Shown here: in pieces, positions 11,301 through 20,634 of the stretch
Layout of the letters: each line of letters opens with the position of its first letter
Numbering within the stretch: the first letter of the stretch is position 1
Assembly: GCA_907165275.2 (NCBI GenBank)
Contig: OU015649.1
Location: 6,726,001 to 6,790,000, forward strand
Origin: Zygaena filipendulae
Taxonomy: Eukaryota > Arthropoda > Insecta > Lepidoptera > Zygaenidae
Direction of reading: 5' to 3'
Length of the DNA stretch: 64,000 nucleotides
Translations under genes and position numbers: made by a program
Notes under the pieces: generated by a model
What the model was told of the DNA's origin: nothing
The model's input: the letters and a program-made list of their open reading frames with translations, nothing else
Database searches by the model: none

Positions 11301-12428
11301 TATTGTTTCTACTTCAGCAGATCACAGTTCTAAAGTAACGTATGTATTTATAAACCTGGTTAAATACAGTTTGGACAAAATATAAACTTTTTTTGCAGCA
11401 AGTGAAACTTTTTTTTTACCAGCTTCCATAAAAACAATGTTTTCCTAATAGGTATACCTACCTTTTAGTAATTTTTCAGAAACTATGCAATCAATAAAGA
11501 ATTCGGGGTAATCTATACCATTAAGAGAAGGATAAGAGCATATACTTATGAAACACTAGCTGTGCCCCACGGTTTCACCCACGTGAGTTTCGAAATTCCC
11601 ACAGGAACTCCCAAAGTTTTGTCCAAAAAATAAAAATAAAAAATTCTAGAGGGCTACCCTTATCACCTAGTGGTGTAAAAAATTGCATACGACCTATTCT
11701 CAGACCTAACAAATATACACAAAAAATTTAATAAAAATCGGTCATCAGCGTTTTGGAGGAGCTCGATAACAAACAATGTGACACAAAATTTTTATATATT
11801 ATATTCGATTTAAGTCAATACATCATTTATCCAAAATTGTCCAATTTGGGGTGACCATGTGACATGATGATAACTTCTTGTGTTCCATAGCAATAGTGAT
11901 TAAAGATTGTAAACTTGGACAGTTTACATGAGAACAAAAATCTTTATGCAGAAAAAATTAAAAGATATTGATGGAAGAGTTGCATTCAAAACATTTAATT
12001 AATTACTGTACTTAATTATTTCTTGTAATATCATATGTATATAATAAGATATAAAAAAATTTTTGTTTGTTAACAATATTTGAAACTAGGTATGTATTAT
12101 GAGCACATATATATGAAATAGTAACACACATTGATGTTTACCTCATTTGTTGTTCTTTTTTAACTTCAGCCTCTAACGTATGGAATTCAATTGATAACAG
12201 TGATACAATAAAGTTAACCATGTCTATACCAGAAAGCAGAGTAAGTATGTCTCTTTTCATTTCAGCGCAATACTTTGTGAGATCCAAGGGAGCTATTAGT
12301 GCCATACGCACAAGACATGGTATTATAGGTCTGATTATATCCGGCGACGAGCTCTTTAAGATCGCTATATCGACATCTTTTATAGCTTTAAAGATGTGAG
12401 GCTGCACAGGTTTCAAAAATGTCTCCAT
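2349..12428 (-). CDS. INTS2: Integrator complex subunit 2, complete, seven coding exons
   Basis: INTS2 is a large helical-repeat scaffold of the nuclear Integrator complex, which cleaves snRNA 3' ends and terminates paused RNA polymerase II. Coding exons in order: 12428-12142, 11247-10874, 10593-10409, 8493-8145, 5752-5680, 5607-5424, 4265-2349. All junctions are GT-AG and in phase. They total 3369 nt, or 1122 residues plus TAG (human INTS2 is about 1200). Family motifs are IIPCLVRMALIAPLDL and FHTLEAEVKKEQQMR near the N-terminus, SDSPRRVRLVLSEILQ, ASALLRLYCALRGIAG with PPPTPAGVRFVSL in the middle, then PVHCIHQLLKSRAFSKHKV and WLRLNTVLPRCLWIMTINAL in the last exon. The start is the first in-frame ATG (12426-12428) before the conserved block; a GTG-led extension upstream is probably 5'UTR. 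The 68-bp intron at 5608-5679 uses the weak donor GTTTGA. Intron 5753-8144 is almost filled by element X. Confidence 0.93.
6827..7063. mobile_element. PIF/Harbinger-type MITE, copy 1
   Basis: This 237-bp element is almost entirely palindromic, with ends CCGCACTCAGAGTCGACT and its reverse complement. The target duplication is TAA (6824-6826 and 7064-7066). Element X copy 2 has the empty site GAACTAAGTCAC at about 14907, exactly what removing one TAA and the MITE predicts. A 3-bp TWA duplication is characteristic of PIF/Harbinger. Confidence 0.85.
7156..7636 (+). pseudogene. GC-rich retroelement 3' fragment inserted in element X
   Basis: This ~480-bp insert is absent from element X copies 2 and 3. 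It is flanked by AAATAAAA at 7148-7155 and 7637-7644, which looks like a target duplication. It opens directly into a frame with no start of its own (7167-7544, ~125 codons) containing TCVSTVAASHLGRTVASAGA and FLAQRLSVAIQRGNAASVMG. This resembles a C-terminal region I associate with reverse-transcriptase-bearing ORFs in many invertebrate genomes. An AT-rich 3'UTR-like tail follows. A 5'-truncated retrotransposon copy fits best. It is not a working gene, and the family name is uncertain. Confidence 0.55.
8515..8759 (-). mobile_element. Helitron-like element, body type A
   Basis: This is a close relative of 1363-1529: ACTAGCTGTCCCCCGCG at one end and ACGTGACACGTGATTTATAT at the other. It lies 22 bp beyond the acceptor side of the INTS2 exon at 8145-8493. 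Confidence 0.65.
9205..9752. repeat. Fold-back repeat with GACGTCA-TCCGTTAGTAAACAAT arms
   Basis: A 24-nt arm at 9211-9234 is repeated inverted at 9724-9747 with one mismatch. A second inverted pair lies inside it (CACTGCGAGCA near 9251 and TGCTCGCAGT near 9321). It looks like a small TIR element. The GC-rich insert at 9365-9711 separates the right arm from the rest. Confidence 0.55.
9365..9711 (+). mobile_element. GC-rich truncated retroelement with 13-bp target duplication
   Basis: The flanks carry a perfect 13-bp direct repeat, TTTCGCAGTTGTA, at 9352-9364 and 9712-9724. The 347-bp insert between them is very GC-rich against AT-rich surroundings. One plus-strand frame is open to a TAG near 9510 (including RYPRELIARDDESTQ). 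After it comes a 3'UTR-like stretch with short hairpins such as CCTCCCCTTCGGGGAGG. This fits a 5'-truncated non-LTR retrotransposon. No poly(A) is present and I cannot name the clade. Confidence 0.6.
10018..10305 (-). mobile_element. Helitron-like element, body type B, degenerate
   Basis: On the minus strand the body contains AAAGCATTTTATATG in reverse complement and the segment CTGAAACTTGGTGTG. It is shared with 17263-17486 and 59163-59415. The CTAG terminus is recognisable (ACTAGCTTTTGCCCGTG) but its hairpin has decayed. Confidence 0.5.
11560..11795 (-). mobile_element. Helitron-like element in INTS2 first intron
   Basis: It begins ACTAGCTGTGCCCCACGG on the plus strand and ends near ACAATGTGACACAAAATTTT. 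The hairpin is CCACGGTTTCACCCACG. This places it with type A although the body has diverged. Confidence 0.55.
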
Positions 12429-12692
12429 TTTGAGGTTATCTATTGATACTTCTTTGAAAATGCCTTTAAACTTAATACTTAAGGTCACTGATGTAATAAT
12501 TTTTATATTTTATGATTTAAACATTTTGAATTCCCCTGACGGTCTATCATATTTTGGTCTGGAAGTTTTATTCTCAGAATTCAGATCAGAGAGAAGGTAA
12601 TCACTACCACAAATTAACTAGACATGACATGTGTCTAAATCATAAATCACTCAGATTATCTTCTAGACTGTTTTATTTATCTATTGGTGAAG

Positions 12693-12950
12693 TTTAAGCG
12701 CTTATTACACCTTGCAATTTCAAGACACCAATTTAGTGCTCTAAATCGGATACAATTTAAGCGCTTATTACACTTTGCAATAGCAGAGCACCAATTTAGG
12801 GTTCTAAATCGGATACAATTTAGGGTCCGTGAGTGAGAGAGAGAGAGCGAGTAATCACACTACACTAAATTGTACCCTAAATCGACCCCTCTAGGTTACA
12901 TTTTAATGTAGTGTGATCACTCGCTCTCTCTCTCACTCTCTGACCCTGAA
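12693..12950. repeat. Tandem 60-bp repeat followed by a GAGAG hairpin
   Basis: Two direct units of about 60 bp share AAGCGCTTATTACAC and CTAAATCGGATACAATTTA. An inverted repeat follows: GTGAGTGAGAGAGAGAGAGC at about 12829 and its complement GCTCTCTCTCTCACTCTC at about 12923, with shared CACACTACA arms. It lies 270-520 bp upstream of the INTS2 start and could be promoter-proximal, but no core promoter motif is evident. Confidence 0.5.
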
Positions 12951-12982
12951 TTGGAACCAATTTAGAGACCAATTTAGGAACC

Positions 12983-13560
12983 GGGAAGGCAGAAGGAAAC
13001 TTAGTTCATACAGCCAATTCAGTGGTATAATTCTTCTTCTGAAGTTATTTACATCGAAGTGCATTGGTGAGATGCATTTCGATGCTTTACCGGAACTTTT
13101 GGTAGCAAATCTTCCAGTGTTCATCACTAGTGGATCACTATTATGCAAAGTCCACCATATTCACACAATATATATCACGATAAACTAATTTGGAAAACAA
13201 AGAAATAGAAATAAAACTGACGTCCACTCTGCAAAAAATCCCGCCAAAAGTACCCGACATATTCTCTACTTCCAATTTGCAGATTTTTTTGTTTTTACCC
13301 CTTTCGAGGAAGGCAAAGAAAACTTAGTCCATACTGCCAATTCACATGTTTTTTCTTCTTCTGAAGTTATTTTAGATCGAAATGCGTTGGTAAGATGCAT
13401 TGCTCTTTGCTCTTTCCACGCACTGTTCATCAGTCATAACTAATGGATCACTATTATGCAAAATCCACCACATTGACACAATATTAATCACGATAAACTA
13501 TATGTAAAACAAAGAAATAAAGCTGATGTTTATTTCTGCTAAAATCCCACCAAAAGTCCC
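12983..13560. repeat. Diverged tandem duplication, period about 335 bp
   Basis: The segment at 12983-13255 recurs at 13311-13560. Shared blocks include TTCTTCTTCTGAAGTTATTT, TGGATCACTATTATGCAAA and ATCACGATAAACTA. Each unit holds short open frames with no recognised domain. Its origin is unknown. Confidence 0.55.
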
Positions 13561-14075
13561 CAATTTGCTGAATCATGGTCATCCTCAATTAATGGTCAAT
13601 GGTCATAGTTTTTATTGTTGTTTGCAAAGGTCAATTACAGCTAAGCCGGAATATTGAATCAAGTTGTCTTCCAGCCAACCTAAATATTAATCTCCTACAA
13701 ATATAAATCGAAAAAAAAAAAACATATGCGTCGAATTGAGAACCTCCTCCTTTTTGGAAAATCGGTTAAAAAGATGTCTCAATCACGGCCAAACAGATTT
13801 AGATAAAATTAGGCGTACAAAATGTGTTCTGGATTAACACATACGAGTAGTATCTACATAAATTTTTATAGGTAGGTACCGAAGTTCCAGATGACACCCT
13901 CCAATTTCACGTGGACTTAGGTTGTAGATAAAATAAATATAATGACTAGCTATCTAAGTCATAATCAGTACCTAATATAGTAGAATAACTTAATTACTCT
14001 AGGCACAGTTATATTGTAGACTAGCTGTAGCCTGCGCTTTCACTCTCACTTTAATTCGCAAACTCAAAAGTTTCG

Positions 14076-15341
14076 TTTTTTTTTAACCGACTTCCAAAAA
14101 GGAGGAGGTTATGCATTCGGTTGTATGTATGTTTTTTTTTATGTATGTTCACCGATTACTCGAAGACGGTTGGACGGATTTCGAAAATTCTTTTTTTGTT
14201 TGAAAGTGTTGTATACTCCCAATTAGGTCCCATTGCCACCAAGTCGGGATCTGATGATGGGATCTTGGAGAAATCGAGGGAACTCTTCAAAAATTATGGG
14301 CACACCTATAGCGATTTCGATATTTTTTATAGTAGGTAAATCGTTCATTTGCTCTCGGAAAGCAAAATTTGAAGAAGTGGAACTGCTGATGAAGACCACA
14401 AATGGTCATCCGAACTACTCAACAATAATACGTATTTCACGGGTTCTGATTGGGGCGATTTGGAAAATTGTTTTTTTTGTTTGAAAGGGGAAACTTCCGA
14501 ATTAATTCCATTATCACCATGTCAGGATTTGATGATTAAATCTTGGAGAAATCGAGGGAACTCTTCAAAATTTATAGGCACACCTATGGCGATTTGGGAA
14601 TTTTTTAAAGTAAATCGTTTATTTGCTTTCAGAAAGCAAAATTTGAAGAAGTGGAACCGATGATAAAAACCACAGATGGTCATCGGAACTACTCAATAAT
14701 AGGTGTTTCACGGGTTCCGATTCATTAACTTCAATATGGTTTCTAAACAATCTATGCTCGTTATAATGTATATGGCGAAGTGGAACTGATGGTGATGTAC
14801 TATGAGAACTCCTCAACAATTAACGTCCCTGCGTCGGGAAAAGCAATATTTAGTAAAAGGCGATGAGCAGTTGACGTTAGGATAATGTAACTTAGAGAAA
14901 TTACGAACTAAGTCACTTAAAAGCGAAAAATAAACAAAATTTTAACAAAAAAATTAAAACCGACTTCCAAAAACACAAAACTAAAAAAGTTAAAATAAAA
15001 AGCTAAAAATAACAAAATACCGATTTAATCCAAAAGACAAAAACACACGTAATATTTTTAATTGGTTTGTGCTACCACTGATCGGTATGAAGTCGGTGAC
15101 AAGCCAAATTTGGAGGGGGTAGATGGGCTAAGTCGACTCTTCGTGAGCAGAACAACCCAAGTGGGCAGACACCAGCGGGCTTGTCACCGAATTCAAACCG
15201 ATCAGTGGTAGCACAAACCAATGAAAAATATTACGTGTGTTTTTGTCTTTTGGATTAAATCGGTATTTTGTTATTTTTAGCTTTTTATTTTTAGCTTTTT
15301 TAGTTTTGTGTTTTTGGAAGTCGGTTTTAATTTTTTTGTTA
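14076..15341 (+). mobile_element. Element X copy 2 (best uninterrupted copy)
   Basis: This ~1.27-kb copy has two tandem internal units, a body-tail junction at about 14935 and the complete palindromic tail (14940-15341). It supplies the empty sites used to recognise insertions in copy 1 and copy 3. Confidence 0.75.
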
Positions 15342-15573
15342 TTTCAAGTTTACATTAAACTATGTTTTTATGTATTATTTTGACTGATGAGTTGACTCTC
15401 CAAGGAACCTCACCACACAGGCGAAATAAAAATATAATACTCGTCGTAGGTGTCGGCATTAAGCAGTAGCCAATAAGCGATGAAATATATTTTTGTCGGC
15501 TATGGCTATGGCTAAAACTCAACATATTTTTGAAGCAGATATACGTGATACGTACCAAGTTGGCTACCTTATA

Positions 15574-15922
15574 CAACATGTTAATGAATTAACTGAAAAC
15601 ATGATAGTACACCCCATTTAAAAAAATAAACGATAATATGATTAAAATATATTTTATGTCGAAAAAATGTATACTTTAAAAGTTATTCGACATTAGTTTG
15701 GAGGTGACCAATCTACGAAATTCCACGCGCTACGCCCGGGCCTAACGGTTCGAATTTTTTGCTGCGGGCGGCGTAAGCGCCAAATATTGTGTTATAAATA
15801 ATTTAGACATGGCCTAGTAAAAATTAAAAAATATAACCTGTATTAAAACATAGTGCGATCGATTCGCTAGTCGATTCTGAGCAAACTATTTTCTAGTTTT
15901 CAGTTAATTCATTAACACGTTG
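15574..15922 (-). mobile_element. TA-flanked MITE, copy 1
   Basis: This 349-bp element has inverted ends related to CAACGTGTTAATGAATTAAC and TA on both sides (15572-15573, 15923-15924). It reads opposite to the copies at 34297 and 43676. The TA duplication and short TIRs suggest a Tc1/mariner-mobilised MITE. Confidence 0.75.
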
Positions 15923-16055
15923 TAGTATATACAGAAAAAAACACAAGGTTTTTGAAGCCATTATAGAAATGGCTACTAGCAAATGCAGTTTAAGGAAAAA
16001 TGTTAATTATACACTGGTTCGCTTGGTATTGATATAAGTAGGGTGTTCGGGGTGG

Positions 16056-16175
16056 TGAGAGCTAGGGTTCGGCGCGGTGGCTCGGGCGGCGCAGCGCGAC
16101 CTCGGAGGGCGGCGGCTGGCGCGGCAGTCGCGCGCGGGCACGTGCGCGCACCGCCTTCGCGCTGCTCTGCTAGTA
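16056..16175. promoter_or_regulatory. GC- and CpG-rich island, possible promoter
   Basis: About 120 bp of strongly GC-rich sequence stands in AT-rich DNA, with many CpG steps (CGGGCGGCGCAGCGCGACCT, GTCGCGCGCGGGCACGTGCG). No long frame with recognisable protein is present. It could be a promoter or 5'UTR exon, for example of the cyclase gene starting 11 kb downstream, or a GC-rich repeat scrap. Nothing in the sequence decides this. Confidence 0.3.
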
Positions 16176-17262
16176 AACGCTCATGTACCTACCGCGCCTT
16201 GTGAAACTCGCTCGATATTTTAGATCCCTGATTTATCCCAGTAACCCAGTTTGTAGTGATGTTTGACTGATCGTTCCGGTACTTAGATATTAAATAGATA
16301 CCTATGCCTATTAGTTTTACATCCAGTGCATGGTAATCTTTAGATTGCTAAAAATTCACGGGTCAATATACATAGATGTTTTTTTTATATAAACCTTAAA
16401 TATTTGTCGGGAAGTTACAAAAATATATTATACCTACGTGTATAGAAATTGATGATGTCCAAGATGTAAGTTTTTATCATTTTATCAACAGAGATTCGAC
16501 ATTCGATCCAAGTTAACAACCTCTCAGGCCGTATAGGGTACCTCTATCTTTCTTGTACTTACATTCTACAAAGCTTCCGGGAGCATAATATATAGGTACA
16601 TGGAGGTAGGTAACTACTTGTTATCAGTTAAAACTGACGATACCATGTAATTTCATATTAAATTAAGAATTGCTGTTTGTACTTCGACGAATTTCAATAT
16701 AGATACTTCATAATTACCTATACGTAGGTAATACCAATCATGTCAAATATGAAAATTACTATGGTGCGTTTATTAGCATTAGTTGGTGCTTAGTAGATAC
16801 CTATTTACCTAAATTACTGGCAAAGTCTAGAACCGAATCAAGCAATCGAGGGTAGAGTATAATATCTATTGGAAGGACAATTTGGTAGCTGAGTTTTTTT
16901 GAGTAAACGAGGCCATTGATCACTATACCTAACAGCTGAAACGGGTAATGAGGTATATTATGTAGTTTCACTCCCGTATTCACCTTAACTACTTAGCACT
17001 TTTGCGTGAGTAAATCGTGAGAGAATAACATCATTGATAACGAAACGTTGACCACCGCCGCTATTTGCGCTTTTAGAACTTGAAATTTTCTCATTGCAGG
17101 TAGGTATTTCGAATTTGTTATCGTTAATTCCATTAATGAAAATTTTAATACTGTTTATATAAAAGCCCTTCATAAAAAAGTTATATGTATAAGTACTCAT
17201 ATACCCACTACTGTGATCTTATTCTTATCTATTTAAATATAATATCTTCTTATACATATAAA
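16176..17262. other. Intergenic stretch without recognised features
   Basis: AT-rich DNA with TAGGTACCTA-type short motifs typical of these genomes. I see no gene or clear repeat boundaries. Confidence 0.4.
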
Positions 17263-17486
17263 ATGCTTTGTCCTGAATGACTGATGGATCAACGCAGAGC
17301 CTAAACCGCTGATCGTAGAGACCTGAAACTTAGAGGGTGTGTTTTTTGTATGACGTAGGCATCCGATAAGAAAGGATTTTTGAAAGTTCAACCCCTAAGG
17401 GGATGAAAAGGGGTTGCAAAGTTTGTATGGAACAATGCCGCGGGAACTTCGAAATTATCGCGGGTGAAACCGAGCGGGATAGCTAG
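17263..17486 (+). mobile_element. Helitron-like element, body type B
   Basis: This is the best type B copy. It starts near ATGCTTTGTCCTGAATGACT and ends with CGCGGGTGAAACCGAGCGGG then ATAGCTAG. Confidence 0.6.
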
Positions 17487-17499
17487 TCTACTATAAAAA

Positions 17500-17674
17500 T
17501 GAATCCCTATTTCCCTTGGTCACGGCATCACCCGTGAATGCCTGGGCCAATTTAGCTAATTCGTTTTTGCTGTGTGTTGTTATTGTAAGGAGAAGAAGAA
17601 TAAAGAAGTTTGGAGTTCCTGCGAGATTCCCGAAACACACGCGGTCCGCGGGTGAAACCGCGGGATACAGCTAG
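17500..17674 (+). mobile_element. Helitron-like element, body type C
   Basis: It starts with CCCTATTTCCCTTGGTCACG and ends with hairpin CCGCGGGTGAAACCGCGG plus GATACAGCTAG. It lies 14 bp after the type B copy and 25 bp before another type C copy. Confidence 0.65.
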
Positions 17675-17699
17675 TATTATATACTTCCCTATATAAAAA

Positions 17700-17882
17700 T
17701 GAAAACCTATTTCCATTGGTCACGGCACCAAGCGTGAACGGCTTGACAAATTTCGCTAATTCTTTTTGTTGTTTTGCAAGAAGAAGGAGAGTAAAAAAGA
17801 AGTTTTGAGTTCCTGCGGACTTCCGAAACTCACGCTACGCATAACTAGGTAACAAAGTAAGGTTACTTTGTTACCTAGTTAT
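17700..17882 (+). mobile_element. Type C Helitron-like element ending in a snap-back palindrome
   Basis: The body follows type C, but the usual 3' hairpin is missing. Instead the end runs into a perfect 20-bp inverted repeat with a 2-nt loop at 17841-17882 (ATAACTAGGTAACAAAGTAA, GG, then its complement). Confidence 0.55.
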
Positions 17883-19139
17883 ATTATGTAACCACTAGTC
17901 TACAAAATAAATATAGATACTATAATATTATAACTGTGTAGTTATGAATGAGTAGGTAGGTATCTATAAAGTTATGAATGGCAATCTTTTATTAGCTTAC
18001 CTTGCGCCAGAAACTTTACAGATTTAAGTGATACCTACTTACTACTACTAGGTACCTACTATTGGTTATAAAAGTGGATTTTTGCAGGAGGGTATTCAGT
18101 TTTCAATTCTTCACGTACGAGTAGGTACAACGTCTATATTTTACGTCATTATCCAATAAAATACATTACCTACTTACGAAACCGACACCGACACGCCAAC
18201 GAATCCTGGATCATTCAATGCCCTCTTTTGTACTGTCGCCGATAAATCATATTATGTAAAGGTCATTCACCCGTTTAAGCCTGCGTTTTTGTTAATGTTA
18301 TCCCTGTAAATTAATCAGTGCCTTTTTGTATATTATAATATATGTGTTGTTATGTATTTATTAGTTTCACTTATTCAATATCCAATTATCTATTGCCCTC
18401 GTTTACGTTAAAGCTACTTACCTACGAAAAAGAACAAATAACAATCAGTAAAATTCATTTTAACCAATATTTGGCTGTTTATGTATATTGGTTTCACGGT
18501 CACACCATTCATTTACTTCGTTACTATTGTCAATATTAAAATGAGTTAGTATCTTCAGACGAAACTCTGAGTCCATGACTGTACCTACCTATGCTGTCCA
18601 GTTAATGAACGGGTATCGGAACAATGTTTTAGCGTGTAATTTATTCATTACACAGCCGTCCTCGATCGAGCCACTAACATCGATTAGCGGAAAAGTTCAC
18701 TAAATGATGTCTAATATTCCACATCTGCTTAGGTACAGGGCATAGAGTAGGCAGTTAGGTATAATAACACTATATTCCATGTTAATACTGCAAGATTCGT
18801 CATGGAGATACCTAATTGTACTATATAGTTCTCAACCCGTATGAACTTCCTCCGAGTACTCTTTAATTTGCTTATTTATTGTACGCATATTGTACGTGCC
18901 AGCTCAACACTATCTCGCCCCAGATTCGGCGTAGCTGACCGTATCTAAGTTACCTTTATGTTCGTTATAAATTTGAAATCTAAAGTCAATTGCATCACCT
19001 ATTTTGATTTATAATTTTACATATTATAAGTACCTACTCTTGACAATACGGGCAGCGGACATATCAAATTACTAGGAATACTTAAAACTAGTAAAAATAC
19101 CCTAAATGCCTAACTAATTAATAATTTAGAATAGTATAT
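17883..19139. other. Intergenic stretch without recognised features
   Basis: AT-rich DNA with only short frames (for example 18342-18539) lacking any family signature. Confidence 0.4.
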
Positions 19140-19999
19140 CCCAACAAAAACATATTCATGTAAAATGATGCCAAGACGAGTCCATATGACGGGCACTGTC
19201 AAAAAGTTATCAGATCTCATGTAGAGCCAAGCTACACACCCTAACTCTACAAGGCCTGACTTCTCAAACTCTACACCTTAGTCAGAATATGTGGCTTGGC
19301 CATTTTGCTCCATTCACATGAGCGTAAGGTGAAAAATTAATCCACTGTTAATTACTTTTCTGTTATATATGTACAAAGGTTCTCGCAGTAACGAAACGGC
19401 CAAGCCACATATTCTAACTAAGGTGTAGAGTTTGAGAAGTGAGGCCTTGTAGAGTTAGGGTGTGTCGCTTGGCTCTACATGAGATCTGATAACTTTTTGA
19501 CAGTGCCCGTCATATGGACTCATCTTGGCATCATTTTACATAAATATGTTTTTGTTGGGATTTCATTTCTTTTAGTAAGTCAAAATTGCGGAATTCTCAT
19601 ACAAACTTCCATCCCCTAGCTTAAGGGGTTGGGGGATAAAAGTTGCAAGTTTTATAATTTTTTTGTTGTTTGTGTACTAATACTAGCTTAAATGCCGAAT
19701 TTCAGCTTTCTAGGACATTAGGAAATACCCTAAGAATTTTGATGATCATCAGTGAGTCAGTGACGAAATCAGAGTTTTTTAGATATCACTAAAACCTAAA
19801 ATATAAGAGCTATGCAATTAAAACTTTATATGTTTGATAAGTCCGCTATTGATAACGTATTCCGAGAATTTTGTTTATCTGCTATAATCCAAACCCAAGT
19901 TATAAGGGTTCAAAAAAACGACGAAGCGCTTCGAGAAAAGATAGGTAGTGCTCCCGCTTCGCTTGGCCCGTCTTTGCGGAGGCACTACCGTGCCCCCAG
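19140..19999 (+). mobile_element. Hairpin element Y, copy 1
   Basis: About 860 bp. It has a ~420-bp palindrome (19140-19559, ends CCCAACAAAAAC and GTTTTTGTTGGG) and a ~440-bp tail ending GGCACTACCGTGCCCCCAG. The tail holds CATCCCCTAGCTTAAGGGGT and CGAAGCGCTTCGAGAAAAG. The arms differ at only a few positions. A second copy lies inverted at 39028-39911. Both copies abut AT at each end. No protein is encoded and the class is unknown. The GGGGGCAC stem at one end hints at a rolling-circle element, as inference only. Confidence 0.7.
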
Positions 20000-20135
20000 A
20001 TTATGTCCTCAAATCAATTTAATTCTGGTGGGAGTAGTCATTGTGTGAAGAAAATAGGGTTCAACTTTCAAATAGGTAATTAAGTAGCACCACGTTTTCT
20101 TGGATTCCATGCCACAAATACAGGTGTATAGTACT

Positions 20136-20222
20136 AGCGGTTCCCCGCGATTTCACACACGGAAATTTCGGAGATTCCGCAGGAATTCCGGGATACAAAG
20201 TACTCTATATCCTTATCTACTT
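20136..20222 (-). mobile_element. Truncated Helitron-like 3' end
   Basis: ACTAGCGGTTCCCCGCGATT begins a hairpin-bearing terminus that is lost after about 85 bp, close to the edge of element X copy 3. Confidence 0.5.
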
Positions 20223-20340
20223 CTGAAAATGTGTTAAATAACAAAAAAATTAAAACCGACTTCCAAAAACACAAAACTAAAAAAGCCAAGAATAAAAAGC
20301 TAAAAATAACAAAATACCGATTAATTCCAAAAGACAAAAA

Positions 20341-20500
20341 TGTAATGGTTGGTGCGACGAGGAGACAAATAAAACCATCTCGGCCGGTGATAATAATAAA
20401 AGTTCACGTTTATTTAAAATGTACAACAATTTATAGGCTAATTAATTCTATGTCAGCAAACCTTAATTCTATGTGTGTGTGCAACTGTTCATACACTACA
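20341..20500 (-). repeat. 3' LTR of the Ty3/gypsy-type element
   Basis: 160 bp bounded by TG and CA, matching 25779-25938 by eye. The polypurine tract lies at about 20501-20511. Confidence 0.9.
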
Positions 20501-20634
20501 CCTCCCCTCAAAAAGTTGCCGTTACACCCCTCCCGTTTTAAGGAATTGCATTAAGGAATGTTGACGTTTAAACTAATACATTTTCTTTATATCTTAATTA
20601 TTTAATGTAAATTACTTATGGTTATATATTAATA

